DNA from: Agapetus fuscipes
Taxonomy: Eukaryota; Arthropoda; Insecta; Trichoptera; Glossosomatidae
Reading direction: 5' to 3'
Assembly (NCBI GenBank): GCA_951799405.1
Contig: OX637334.1
Coordinates: forward strand, 11,842,001 to 11,906,000
DNA length: 64,000 bases
Both the position numbers and the translations under genes were made by a program. The notes beneath the pieces were generated by a model, which did no database searches, was not told where the DNA came from, and saw nothing but the letters and a program-made list of their open reading frames with translations. Positions 1-10,276 of the stretch are shown piece by piece (the stretch's first letter is position 1; each line of letters opens with the position of its first letter).

Positions 1-234
1 CAATCACAAAAATACACACTGTGTAAAGAAAAAAATAAATAAAAAAACCTCAATGTAATAAACACAAATGATATGGCAAAAATAAATTTAGTAGGTAAAC
101 AATCAAATAGGCACCTGTCTATATTGTCAAGGACACTGGCATTCTGTACTATTTCTTGCAAAAGTTTTGGATCCCTGATGATTGTCCCCTGATGATGGCC
201 TGAGGACCGGAAATATTTATAATATGAAATCTAT

Positions 235-500
235 ACACTTTAATTTCACTTTCTTCGGCTCATCAGCCGACAGCCTTCAAGGCTCAGGGACACCTGCACC
301 ACTCTGCGTTGTGCTGCTTCCCTCCATGGTCGCCTCACTCCCAAAACTTCGGCGTTGGCTTCGACGTTCTCTGCCCACCGCATCCTTGGACGTCCAAGTG
401 ATTAACACCTGAGGGGGCACCATCCAAGACAGTTCTGATGATCCTGGAGTCTTCTGCACATGCTACGTGTCCGGCCACTGGAGTCTTCTTGATTTCATTA
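235..500 (-). pseudogene. 3' end of an RTE-like LINE, frameshifted
   Basis: Read on the minus strand, this stretch gives GHVA.AEDSRIIRTVLDG and, after a frame change, GRPRMRWAENVEANAEVLG. That is the pattern seen at the extreme C terminus of RTE-type reverse transcriptases (GH..R, then a GRPR.RW block). No RT catalytic motif is present and the reading frame is broken, so it is a decayed 5'-truncated fragment. The block is more GC-rich than its flanks. Confidence 0.4.
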
Positions 501-1200
501 CTCTCTGCACTCTTCAATAATAGTGAAAATAAAACAGTTAATTTCAAATACGCTTCACCGCTTGACGTTTGAGGCCGACTGGCGCCAAGCAGGCGTGTGG
601 GGTGGTTATGGCTGTTATCGCTGCGCAAATCCTACACACAGTTCAACCATCATTATAAAATACTTTTTCATCAGTTTTTTTTTAATAAAAAATGAGCAAT
701 TTAATAAATACTAAACAAAATAAAGTTTATTGGCGCCTAAACTCTTTTTTTACATGAATAACAGTAAATATAAATTATTAATTCAAATTTATTTACGCTC
801 ATTCTGATTTCAGTTTACAAAACGACCTCTTCCCCTTCCTCCTTCCTCATAACCATACATTCCGCGTACCATAGATCGATTACAATATGGCTTCCGAATT
901 ATAAAACAGGGTAACCAGTAGCAAAATACTTGTGAACGGGGTCTGTACGAAACGTCTCCTCTCTCCGCTGTCTGCTTGCTTCCGCCCCGTGCGAACCTCG
1001 TACTCTTACGCTCGCGCTCGGGAATCTTCGTGCGGGATGATGTTATCGCTTGCAGCGCTGGCTTCATCGCTTTCGCGATTGGCGGGAATTTTGAACTTTC
1101 TCTCGTGGCTTGGAGCCAGGCGCGACACCCCATCCCTTCTTGGGTGGAAAGTTTTTGGACTCTTTCCTGGTGTGAGTTCAATTGGGAGTATCCGTAATTC
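501..1200. other. No recognisable feature
   Basis: AT-rich to about 900, then a GC-richer block at about 930-1180. The short open frames here on both strands have no recognisable motif and no splice-site context. I see nothing supportable. Confidence 0.4.
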
Positions 1201-1432
1201 TTGGTGTATTAAGAATTTTTTCCAAGGACATCAGTCTATGAAGGTCTTCAATGGTTGGATTCCTTTGGTATTTGGAAATTTCATCCAAGCGCAATTGGAG
1301 ATGTGGTGTATTTGAGGTGCATTGTCCGTGTTTATTGGTATTGAGAATTCTGTCAAGGACATCAGTCTATGAAGGTCTTCAATGGTTGGATTCCTTTGGT
1401 ATTGGATGTTACATCCAAGCGCAAATCTATGG
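1201..1432. repeat. Two-copy tandem duplication, ~131 bp period
   Basis: A block starting CAAGGACATCAGTCTATGA, with GGTCTTCAATGGTTGGAT and CATCCAAGCGCAA downstream, occurs at about 1223 and again at about 1354. The copies differ by small indels. A further short imperfect tandem repeat around CTTGATCTCG / CTTCTCTCTTG follows at about 1500-1625. Confidence 0.75.
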
Positions 1433-2346
1433 TATGGTTTTCAATTAGAAGAGAAGGCGTCTTTGGGAGAACGGAGCGTTAGACATTAGGAGTAGGCGAG
1501 ATGGATAGGCTGAGGCTTGATTGATCTTCCTTCTTGAAGACTCTTGATCTCGTGAGAACTCTTCTCTCTTGCAAGATCTTGATCTCGGGGAAATTCTTCT
1601 CTCTTGAAGGAGCTTGATTTCTCTTCGTTCAGTTTTACAAATGTTCCTCTCGTTTGTGTTATATAACTAAGAAGTCATTATTCTAAACCTTAGACCTCAT
1701 AGAGCGAATACGTCCAAAACGGTGTTCTGGGTTTTAAATGTCCATTATGTTTACTTTTTTTTTTTAAATCTGTTACTGTCAGAATAAAATAAAGAAATGT
1801 ATAATTTACAGATTGACCGTTTCCAAAAATGATAAAAGTTATTGGAATTCTGTCAAAATGAACACAAACTTATGAAATATTTCAAATAATGCTATCTTTG
1901 TTCAATGAATAACTTGAATTTGTTGAATGAAAGTATACAAAAAATATATATGAATAGTAAGTTTATTAATCCAACTCAGAATTGACCGCATTTTTTTTTC
2001 GTGATAATGCATGTTTATTTAACAAAATACAATAAAAAAAACAGCTTCGAAATTTCCATACAAAAATTGTATGAAGAAAACGACGCTATAAAACCAGAAG
2101 GCAAGCGAATTCTAATTTAGTATTAAGAAAGTTTTTGACGGGTGAGGTCGCTCTCGGGGAGCTCTCTCACATACACACATGCAGAAACACGTAGATATAC
2201 TAAAAAGTGTCTCTGTGTACAATACCAATTCTTTCCATCGACCAGGGTCAACCTAAGGAAGATAAGCTAAAATGAATTAAATATTTTTTCTTTCTTAAAA
2301 AAAAATATTATCGAAAGTTTTGAAGTTAGACCGGTGTCACGACAAA

Positions 2347-3404
2347 ATGTCCATTGACAGAATGTCCACCGACAGAATGTCCACACGACAAAATGTCCAC
2401 CGACAAATTATCCATCGACAGAATGTCCACCGACATAATGTCCACCGATACAATGTTCACGGACAAAATATCCACCGACAAAATGTCCGCCGACAAAATG
2501 TCCACCTACAAAATGTCCACCGACAAAATGTCCACGCGACATAATGTCCACCGACAGAATGTCCACACGACAAAATGTCCACCGACAAAATATCCATCGA
2601 CAGAATGTCCACCGACGTAATGTTCACCGATACAATGTTCACGGACAAAATGTCCACCGACAAAATGTCCACCTACAAAATGTCCACCGAGAAAATGTCC
2701 ATCGACAGAATGTCTACCGACATAATGTTCACCGATACAATGTTCACGGACAAAATGTCCACCGACAAAATGTCCACCTACAAAATGTCCACCGAGAAAA
2801 TGTCCACCAACAAAATGTCCACCAACAAAATGTCCACCTATTAAATGTTCACCGACAAAATGCCCACCGACAAAATGTCCACCTACAAAATGTCCACCGA
2901 CAAAATGTCTACGCGACAAAATGTTCACCGACAAAATATCCATCGACATAATATCCATCGACAGAATGTCCACCGACAAAATGTCCACCTACAAAATGTC
3001 CACCGACAAAATGTCCACCAACAAAATGTCCACCGACAAAATGCCCACCGACAAAATGTCCGACTTTTTGTCGGTGGACATTTTGTCGGTGGGCATTTTG
3101 TCGGTGGACAATTTGTTGGTGGACATTTTGTCGGTGGACATTTTGTAGGTGGACATTTTGTCGGTGAAGATTTTGTAGGTGGACATTTTGTCGGTGGACA
3201 TTTGTAAAATGTCCGACAGAATGTCCACCGACATAATGTCCACCGATACAATGTCCCCCGACAAAATATCCACCAACAGAATATCCACCGACAAAATGCC
3301 CACCGACAAAATGTCCACCTACAAAATGTCCACCTACAAAATGTCCACCTACAAAATGTCCACCTACAAAATGTCCACCTACAAAATGTCCACCGACAAA
3401 AGTT
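2347..3404. repeat. 15-bp minisatellite (ATGTCCACCGACAAA) with an inverted block
   Basis: About 70 units of ATGTCCACCGACAAA and one-base variants (CTACAAA, GACAGA, ACGCGACAAA). From about 3063 to 3207 the units run in the opposite orientation (TTTTGTCGGTGGACA), then return to the original polarity. Because the unit is a multiple of three, every frame stays open and yields spurious repetitive proteins on both strands. These are not genes. Confidence 0.95.
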
Positions 3405-3567
3405 CGCGCTTAAACATGGGGCATATGAACCTACAATGTAAAACCTTATCTCAAATGAACATAAGCTCTGCAACTCTTGCCGACCTTCTCTGAAACACGA
3501 GTGACATTGGCAAATTGAACTATTTTAACAGTATGGGTGGTCAGCCTCATACCAACCTATAAGTCAA
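3400..3567 (-). repeat. TAIL repeat at the end of element A
   Basis: A minus-strand TAIL copy lacking the last ~60 bases of its 3' end. It contains the rc of GGTTGGTATGAGGCTGACC and GGCAAGAGTTGCAG. It is fused directly to the minisatellite. Confidence 0.8.
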
Positions 3568-3752
3568 GAAAGTATACTAAAAATAAAATAAAAAACCTAA
3601 AAATATTGAGAACTCATGCTTTAGTCATTAAATGCGTTGTTTAGATTACAATTTAAAAATATTTTTTAGGGTTTGGTGGTTCACACAGTGAAAGTCCATT
3701 GTATATTAATTAAAAATACACTGCTTTAATTCACTTATTTTTTATTTAAATA

Positions 3753-3792
3753 TGCCAAACGTTTTCGCCTAAAAAGGCATCCTCAGGACAAT
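3753..3792 (-). ncRNA. Hammerhead-ribozyme-like motif 1
   Basis: On the minus strand: TGTC, CTGAGGA, a U, a GCC/GGC stem, GAAA, the self-complementary AACGTT, then U and GGCA. This fits the type I hammerhead core CUGANGA...GAAA with a very short palindromic helix III. Helix I could pair TGTC with GGCA. One extra U follows CUGANGA. It lies about 15 bp from an AATTCAC boundary motif shared with two other places. Such minimal hammerheads are known from Penelope-like elements. Activity is untested. Confidence 0.4.
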
Positions 3793-3865
3793 GACAATGA
3801 CAAATCAAAATTAAAATTCTCTTCTTCTTCCTCTCTCTTCACATTAAATAGACAATATAATATTT

Positions 3866-4135
3866 AGGTATAAATGTTAAGTCCAATTAATAAAAAACAA
3901 ATCTAAATGTTTAACCAAATTGCACAATGTATAATAAAATTGTAAATTGTTTAGGTATAAATTTAAAGTCAGATTAATAAAATAAATACCTATACATGTT
4001 TAACCAATATTGCAAACTGTATAGTAAAATTGTAAAATGTATAGTAAAATTGTAAGATGTTTAGGTATAAATTTACAGTCAAATTAAATAAAAACCAATA
4101 TAATTGTCAACTAAAATTGTAAACTGTATAAACGG
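3866..4135. repeat. Imperfect tandem repeat, ~110-bp period, three units
   Basis: TTTAGGTATAAATTTAAAGTC and ATTGCAAACTGTATAGTAAAA recur three times with small indels. AT-rich, non-coding. Confidence 0.6.
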
Positions 4136-5160
4136 TAACAATTTAAAAAGTTTAAATAAGTGGTATTATTTTTAATAAGTAATAAGTAAATAAAAAAACT
4201 CTTTTTTGTTGTTATCCAGAACCGGCCCTGTAGAATACAAGTGCCTATTAAAGGCGAGACAAAAATATTGCTATCCTATTCTTATTTGTATCAGATTTAT
4301 AAAAAAAGTTCTGTACACAAACGGTCTGTACCTAAATTAAAAAATGTTTTTGTTGGTTTTGAATTACAAGCGTTCTATATGTTGTGTTAAAATCGTTGCT
4401 TTTTGTAAATTACCTTGCGTAAGTTGGTGTCTATTTTTAAATATTATTTCAAATAAGATATTTTTGCGTTAGAGTTAAAAACTCACGGGCAAATCTGGAA
4501 GGTAGCCTCTTAACCTTAAGTAATTCTAAACAACTAGGTTCATTTAAATTCCTCGGGGAGAAAACAAGTTTTTTCTCTCCGGCCACGCTCTGTTCGCAAA
4601 AACACAACAATGCTACAAGCAAGGAGTCTTCATGCGAGCACAACATGAGGTTTGGTAAGGACAAAGTTACCGTTTCTGTCACTAGACAGGATATCAACAT
4701 TTAATAGATATTTGATTCAAAAAATATTAATAAATGGATTAAAACAAAGTTTTTTCATTTAAGTGTTCTAAAAATTATTTATTAATATTTTTTTAATCAA
4801 ATATTTAAAATGGAATTCCACAATGTTTCACCAAAACAATTTGAAAAGTTATTTAATAGATGTTAGCTGTTGACAGCTACCAAATAATAGTAGATAGCAG
4901 CTCATGGTCATCGTTCTCTGATTAGGATACATGTGGAACTTATATCAGAAACTGAAATCATAAAAATTACATTAATATACACAGCCGTCATCGACTCTGG
5001 GTGGATGACGTCTGTTTGATCCCTCAGGTAGAGTCTTTTGAAGGGACATAAGGGCTAAATATCTTATGTCTCTTCCGTCATCTTTTCTTAAGCGACATGA
5101 TCATCGCTGTGTTGGTAAGATAAGCTTGACCACAAAATTTGGTTGAAACCACCACTGTTT
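4136..5160. other. No recognisable feature
   Basis: AT-rich sequence. The 83-codon minus-strand frame at about 4449-4700 has no recognisable motif. I see nothing supportable. Confidence 0.4.
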
Positions 5161-5164
5161 CCTT

Positions 5165-5465
5165 CCCTCGTATTATCAGGTCGACACCTATCATGTTTTT
5201 CTATGACCAGGTCAACACCTGTCATGTACTTTCTCACATATAATCAGGTCAGTACCTATTATATATTCTTTGTATTATCAGGTCGTCACCTATCATGTCT
5301 TGTATTATCAGGTCAACACCTATCATGTTTTTCTATGACCAGGTCAACACCTGTCATGTACATCTTTCCATTATCAGGTCAACACCTATAATGTACATCT
5401 TTCCACTCTTTCTTTCAGGTCAACACCTGTACTCTCGTATTCTCAGGTCGTCACTTATTATGTTT
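5165..5465. repeat. Short tandem repeat around CAGGTCAACACCTRTCATGT
   Basis: About ten units of 20-35 bp built on TATTATCAGGTCAACACCT and ATCATGT, with CAGGTCGTCACC variants. The GGTCAACACC/GGTGTTGACC core is partly palindromic. Chance open frames across it are repeat translations. Confidence 0.85.
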
Positions 5466-5469
5466 TTTT

Positions 5470-6280
5470 TTTTGCGGTTTCTTGGGTAACCAAGAAGTGT
5501 ACAAAAAACAAGTAACTCGAACTTTTGGTACGAGGTACTGCTAGTGCATTTCTTGGAGAGGAAGGGATACAACTTTAAAATTCGCCCGTGCATCCTGACG
5601 AGGTTCTACATACACATTGCAGAGTTCCTGACAGAAGAGATGCAAAGGTGGAAGTTAGAGGTTGTGAGACTGAAGAGAACAAGTTTTCAAAGTGTGGTAA
5701 GTATTTTGAGGCTGCGCACTGTATACGGAGCTGTACAGAATGCAAGGTGATCAATCCCGCTATCCGCACAACTTCATAATAGAATTTTAATTTGATGTAG
5801 ATGATTTGAGAAATTAACTACTTGTCCAGGATTGGACGAGATGATTTTACTTTTGTTCTGCATTTATGGATTCTCTTCAAGGAGTAGGAGGGGAATGAGG
5901 AAGGGAGTGCTTACGGACAAGCTCAATGGAGATTTGGACGCCAGGAATTTTTTTGAATAGAAAATAACAAAACTAGGGGGAGGTTGGAGTTTAGCTACCT
6001 TTCATAACCTGAGATAAATTTTATGTGTCGCTTTCCATACTTACGTTAGTAATTATTTAACGATCTACAATTACAGGTGAGTAATGTCGCATACATTCAT
6101 AGAAGACATGGAAATAAAATAACTACAGTCTCCAATGAGATAACATTAAGGATAAACGACATCTTACAAATTGCAACAAAAAATATCTTTATTGAGTCTC
6201 ATTTAAAAAAATAATTATATCAATAGCGGGCATATTCCCACTAGTGACTAGACTTAAACCTTTTATGGGTAAAAAACGAT
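5470..6280. other. No recognisable feature
   Basis: Mixed AT-rich sequence. Three short overlapping frames at about 5544-5779 share no motif I know. Nothing supportable. Confidence 0.35.
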
Positions 6281-6284
6281 TCTC

Positions 6285-6430
6285 ACTAGATTATGCTTTG
6301 CGCTTGCAATCAGGAGGTAATGGGTTCGATTCCCAACAAAGCACTTTTTTTTCAAAATCCCCGCTGGATTGAAAAATTCAACTAAGTACCTGTTTACTAA
6401 AGACTGGTCACCATAGGTTCTTCCAGCTTT
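6285..6430 (+). repeat. Diverged SINE-T1 copy
   Basis: GGGTTCGATTCCCAACAAAGCAC is a B-box-like tRNA T-arm followed by the T1 body signatures GCTGG.TTGAAAAATTCA and GACTGGTCACCATAGGT. The head (A box) is degraded. Confidence 0.55.
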
Positions 6431-6539
6431 TAAAATCAGTTTCCACTTTCCATACAGCTGCCATTTTTATGTCTCTTTTTGACTACGACGCTAATATCTT
6501 ATGTTGTTTACTTATTATTCCGTTTGTAATACGTTTGTT

Positions 6540-6728
6540 CATTCATATTAAATGCACTCCCATTTTCATTCATTAAAAGGAAACACGTCTACGATATAAA
6601 AACGCAATCTCAAATGAATATAAGCCCTGCAACTCTTGCCGACCTTCCCTGAAGCAGGCATGACATTGGCAAAGTGGACCATTTTTTACAGTATGGATGG
6701 TCAGCCTCATACCAACCTAGTCAAGGAA
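6540..6728 (-). repeat. TAIL repeat
   Basis: Minus-strand copy. CAACTCTTGCCGACCTTCCC and GGTCAGCCTCATACCAACCT are diagnostic. The middle of the 3' half has an internal replacement. Confidence 0.8.
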
Positions 6729-7166
6729 CGACAATTGTCAGTTAATGGAATTCTGATTTTAGGAATGTCCTTGTGAAAAAATGTGTGTTCAGTAATACCG
6801 CTCCCGCTATACCTATTGTTATCCTAGTGCAGGGTAAAGATAAAGCACTTGAGAAGTTGGTTAGCTGTGTCAGATTGATGAAATACACAAAAGAAGGAAA
6901 TGAGTGAATTAGGTAATGGATAGTCGGTGTTATAGCCGCGGGGATCAAGACAGGTTATTTGGAACCGGATAACGCTGGTTCGAATCCCGCGACGATAACT
7001 TCGACCCTGGTTCAACAGATGCCGTTGCATGCACACAAGCTTCTGCTTTCGCATGAAGATAACTGGCCAGGTAAAATAGGTTGGTGGATTGCATTCCTTT
7101 ACACAAATCTATATAAAAAAAAAAAAAAAAAAAAAAAACAATGAATGAATTGACAAGTGTATGCAA

Positions 7167-7650
7167 GGATAGTGTCTAAGTTGCAGGTGCAATCTGACCT
7201 AGACAATAAGTTTGTTTACCAACGCAACGGCGCGGCGGCTAATTTTTGATGATAGATAACTTATCTAAAAGTTAATACAAAACAGAAATAGGTACTGATT
7301 AATACAGGAATATTCTAGAACTTCAAATTTCTCGCCTATCACTTATTATCTTGACGCCAAATGTTTACGGTATTTTCATAATTAGCTTGCTGGTTTATAA
7401 GAAACGTAATGACGCAGTAAGGACGACATAAGAAGACACTCCATGCTGCAGATATACACAGATCATAATGAACATTAATTATCATCATCCTCAATGGTAC
7501 GACAACCCAGGAATAAAAATCATCAACAATTTTCTAATGGAAGCAGTTCCTTATGTTTCACGTATCTGACAAAACTGTATGATAGTAATTATGGACCATA
7601 CAATGTTTCTTTGCCGTATACAGTTTTCCTACCCACTATAATCTATATTA
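7167..7650 (+). repeat. 484-bp repeat, left member of an inverted pair
   Basis: Runs from GGATAGTGTCTAAGTTGCAG to CTATAATCTATATTA and is nearly identical to the reverse complement of 13535-14019. The Jockey/I LINE begins immediately after it. Its end resembles the AGATTATAGATT type of retroelement tail. Confidence 0.9.
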
Positions 7651-7984
7651 GAGTTTGCGGCCATCTTCCGACGCGATCGGTCACTTTTGCGTGTGCAATT
7701 TGTCAAATCATTATTTTACGTAAACTCACGATAAATAGTTATAAAAATATCTGTATTTATTCCTTGAAAGTAGTTCTAATTATTTAAACTTAAAAAACTA
7801 TTAAAATAAGTGTAAAATTGGTGAATTTACGTTTACATATTTTGTTTATTACTTGCGGACATTTTATACCGTGGGTAGTTTTAACTTTATATTATTATGT
7901 TTGTGTGCTCTTGCAAATTAACTGAGCCATAAGTACTTTGTGTTTTTTTTCTTTTGTTTATTTATTATTTATTCCGCTGTGAAT

Positions 7985-9340
7985 ATGGAAGTAGAAGCAG
8001 GATTGAAGACACCAGATCCTCCAGACCCGAAGGGACGAAAAAGGGGAATGGAGGACAGCGCGGATGATAGAACAACAAAAAGGACACTGCCAGAGCCAAG
8101 TAGTCATAAAATTGCCGAGTTCCCTACTGAGACAAGTGGTCTCACCAACGAGGCATGTTATTCTCTCTCGGCCCTCCCTCCATACACAGTCACTGTAGAG
8201 AGCAACACAAAAGGTAAGAGGATACACCCCATGGTGTTGGGAAACCTCCTGTTTAAAAACAATATGGAAGGCATCACGTCGGGAGGGGTGAAAGCGGATG
8301 GAGGCCGTCGTATTACTGTTTGCTTCTCTACCCCAAAACAGACAAATTCCTTCTTGAAATGCGAAGCACTCCAATCTAATCATTTAAAAGCATACATACC
8401 TAACTACAGGCTGTATAAAAATTGCCTTATTAAAGGAGTACCAACGGAACTAACGGATGACGTGATCCGCGAAAATATCCAAGTACCAACATCATTCGGT
8501 AAGGTGGTAAAATTGAGACGCCTTAACAGAAAAACAACAATCGACGGGAAGGCTGAGTGGATCCCATCGACAACCATTCTACTAACTTTCGAAGGACAAA
8601 AGCTCCCAGAAAGAATATTTTTATTCTACAACTCTATTAATGTGGAACTTTACGTTCCGCCATCTTATTTATGTCATAAATGCCTAAGATACGGCCACAC
8701 TCACAAAACCTGTCAAAATGCAGCAAGATGTGCCAAGTGTAGTGAAAACCACGAAAGCAGCAATTGCAACAGTACCCACGACGTAACAAAAATGAAATGT
8801 GTAAACTGTAAAGGGGAACATATCACCACAAGCATGTCATGTCCTGAGTTTCTTAGACAGAAGGACATAAAATGTATCATGGCGTCTGAGGGTGTCTCAT
8901 TCATTGAAGCATCCAAGAAAACTCAATCATCCAAAAAATCTTTCAGTGAAGCGGTTTCATCCAAACCCCCAACCAAAAAAACCATATTACAAAAATCAAA
9001 TCCAAAACAACACTCATCTACCCCAAACATAGATTTCGATACTATCAAAACTATTTTGTCATACGTGAATGGACAGCCACTATTCTCAAATAACGGCTGT
9101 GGTATGTCTCCTACTACGAGTGAAGTCCCTCATACCTCGCCCCCAACAGATACGAATCTACCTATCCCTGAGCTATTACAAAACTCATTTATCGTCAAGC
9201 TGATGTCCCAGATCTTTACCTACCTTTATCAAATATTAACAACGAATTTGCCCTTAGCAAAATATCTCCATCAACAATTGAGACTGTGTCTGACGCTATT
9301 CTACACAACTAATTTGATGTATCCCTTCCTCTGCGATTAA
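7985..9340 (+). CDS. LINE ORF1, gag-like zinc-knuckle protein
   Basis: This is an RNA-binding gag-like protein of about 451 residues that would coat the LINE RNA in ribonucleoprotein particles. I chose the ATG of MEVEAGLKTP because the frame upstream of it is a hydrophobic run typical of translated UTR. Residues ~230-284 carry three zinc knuckles: C-x2-C-x4-H-x4-C (CHKCLRYGHTHKTC), C-x2-C-x3-H-x4-C (CAKCSENHESSNC) and C-x2-C-x3-H-x6-C. Three knuckles near the C-terminal third are characteristic of Jockey and I elements. The N-terminal region is charged and low in complexity, and the region before the knuckles (~115-215) would hold the RRM-like part. The frame is intact, but the partner ORF2 is disrupted, so the copy cannot move by itself. 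Confidence 0.85.
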   Translation: MEVEAGLKTPDPPDPKGRKRGMEDSADDRTTKRTLPEPSSHKIAEFPTETSGLTNEACYSLSALPPYTVTVESNTKGKRIHPMVLGNLLFKNNMEGITSGGVKADGGRRITVCFSTPKQTNSFLKCEALQSNHLKAYIPNYRLYKNCLIKGVPTELTDDVIRENIQVPTSFGKVVKLRRLNRKTTIDGKAEWIPSTTILLTFEGQKLPERIFLFYNSINVELYVPPSYLCHKCLRYGHTHKTCQNAARCAKCSENHESSNCNSTHDVTKMKCVNCKGEHITTSMSCPEFLRQKDIKCIMASEGVSFIEASKKTQSSKKSFSEAVSSKPPTKKTILQKSNPKQHSSTPNIDFDTIKTILSYVNGQPLFSNNGCGMSPTTSEVPHTSPPTDTNLPIPELLQNSFIVKLMSQIFTYLYQILTTNLPLAKYLHQQLRLCLTLFYTTNLMYPFLCD

Positions 9341-9367
9341 ATTTGTATCTGACTCTACTGTACAAAA

Positions 9368-9547
9368 ATGAATACATCCAATAGAAACATCTCTATTCTA
9401 CAATGGAATGCACGTAGTGCTATAAGCAATAAACCGGATATTATATACCTTTTAAGCAATCACAAAATACAAATTGCTGCAATATCAGAAACCTGGATAA
9501 GGCCACACTTCACCTTTAATATACCAGGGTATTCGTGTATAAGGTGC
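9368..9547 (+). pseudogene. LINE ORF2 start, APE endonuclease N terminus
   Basis: ISILQWNARSAISNKPDI and AAISETWIRPHF are the first two conserved APE-endonuclease motifs (metal-binding N and E residues). The protein continues to SCIRC, where the frame is broken by a 2.9-kb insertion; the same protein resumes at about 12476 with DR. The reverse transcriptase domain is not attached in this window on this strand. Confidence 0.85.
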
Positions 9548-10150
9548 ATTGACTTACAAATAAATAGACCGCGTGTCTCCTACAAAAGGAACATACAAAT
9601 ATGGACCCAACTCAACGAGAGTAAATTAACGAAAGTACAAGATTTATCACAAATAGGTATAAACTTGTAGTGCACAAAATTCTTTTTTTTTGCATCTTCA
9701 GCCGTGCACTCTTGTGTTTAAAGCTTTATTGTTCATCTAATAGCTCGTTTAAACATTACGAGCGAGGTAAATATACTTTTGTCTCGCTCTGCCCACAGGA
9801 TGAAACCAATGGATGCTACGAAATATTATTTTTGTGATAATGTAAAGCACCATACATAACATGATTTTTTCTTGTTATGGGTGTGAACAATAATATTAAA
9901 TCACTTAAAAACCATACATGTATGTACAGACCTTTTACGAGAATAACGGTAAAACATAGCTCTTGCAAAAAATGGTTACCAGAGCCGATTCAGGGTAAGA
10001 ATACATAATAAAACAAAAAATATTTTAATATTTAATTATGAAAAATCAAAATATAAGTTGTATATGGTTACAGGACGAGTCAAATTTATTAATGTACAAC
10101 CAATTTCGAAAACATGATTTAATTTTAATACTAAAAAAACAAATTTCCGT

Positions 10151-10276
10151 GACTTATAGGGTATGAGGCTGACCACCCATACTGTAAAAAATGGTTCACT
10201 TTGCCAATGTCACCCCTGTTTCATTTAAGGCTAGGATTTTATTTATAAGCATTCAGCATTAATTGTAAGCGCGAAC
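10151..10276 (+). repeat. TAIL repeat, 5' half
   Basis: Starts ACTTATAGGGTATGAGGCTG and breaks at GCGCGAAC, where a hAT element is inserted. It resumes at 11563. Confidence 0.8.

Larger units (their letters stand above)
1690..3567. mobile_element. Composite minisatellite element, copy A
   Basis: The element begins AGACCTCATAGAGCGAATAC, runs through about 650 bp of AT-rich sequence, then a ~1.06-kb array of a 15-bp unit, and ends in a minus-strand TAIL repeat finishing CCTATAAGTCAAG. The same order of parts recurs at 14870-16279, so this is a dispersed unit and not a local satellite. No transposase or terminal inverted repeat is visible. Internal minisatellites are common in non-autonomous Helitron-like elements, but I find no Helitron end signature, so the class is open. 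Confidence 0.6.
7651..9547 (+). mobile_element. Jockey/I-superfamily LINE, 5' part
   Basis: A 5' UTR starts at about 7651 (GTTTGCGGCCATCTTCCGAC), followed by a full gag-like ORF1 and the beginning of an APE-endonuclease ORF2. ORF2 is interrupted at 9547 by an insertion and resumes at 12476. The two-ORF layout with only ~27 bp between ORFs is typical of Jockey and I clades. Confidence 0.8.

Noticed and set aside
182..222. Fourth hammerhead-like core (CTGATGATGGCC...CCGGAAAT)
   Set aside because: Helix II fits, but no helix III or cleavage triplet with a helix I partner can be drawn downstream.
810..1315. Overlapping 120-codon frames on both strands
   Set aside because: No recognisable motif, no splice sites, both strands equally open; treated as chance in a GC-richer patch.
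2347..3404. CRISPR-like array
   Set aside because: Repeats are contiguous 15-bp units with no unique spacers, in eukaryotic DNA.
2925..3473. Long minus-strand frame with repeated CRWTF residues
   Set aside because: Pure translation of the 15-bp minisatellite; no start context or non-repeat coding.
4449..4700. 83-codon minus-strand frame
   Set aside because: No homology signal or gene context that I can recognise.
6945..7030. tRNA-like segment (GGTTCGAATCCCGCGACG)
   Set aside because: Has a B-box match only; no A box, no cloverleaf and no SINE body that I can align.
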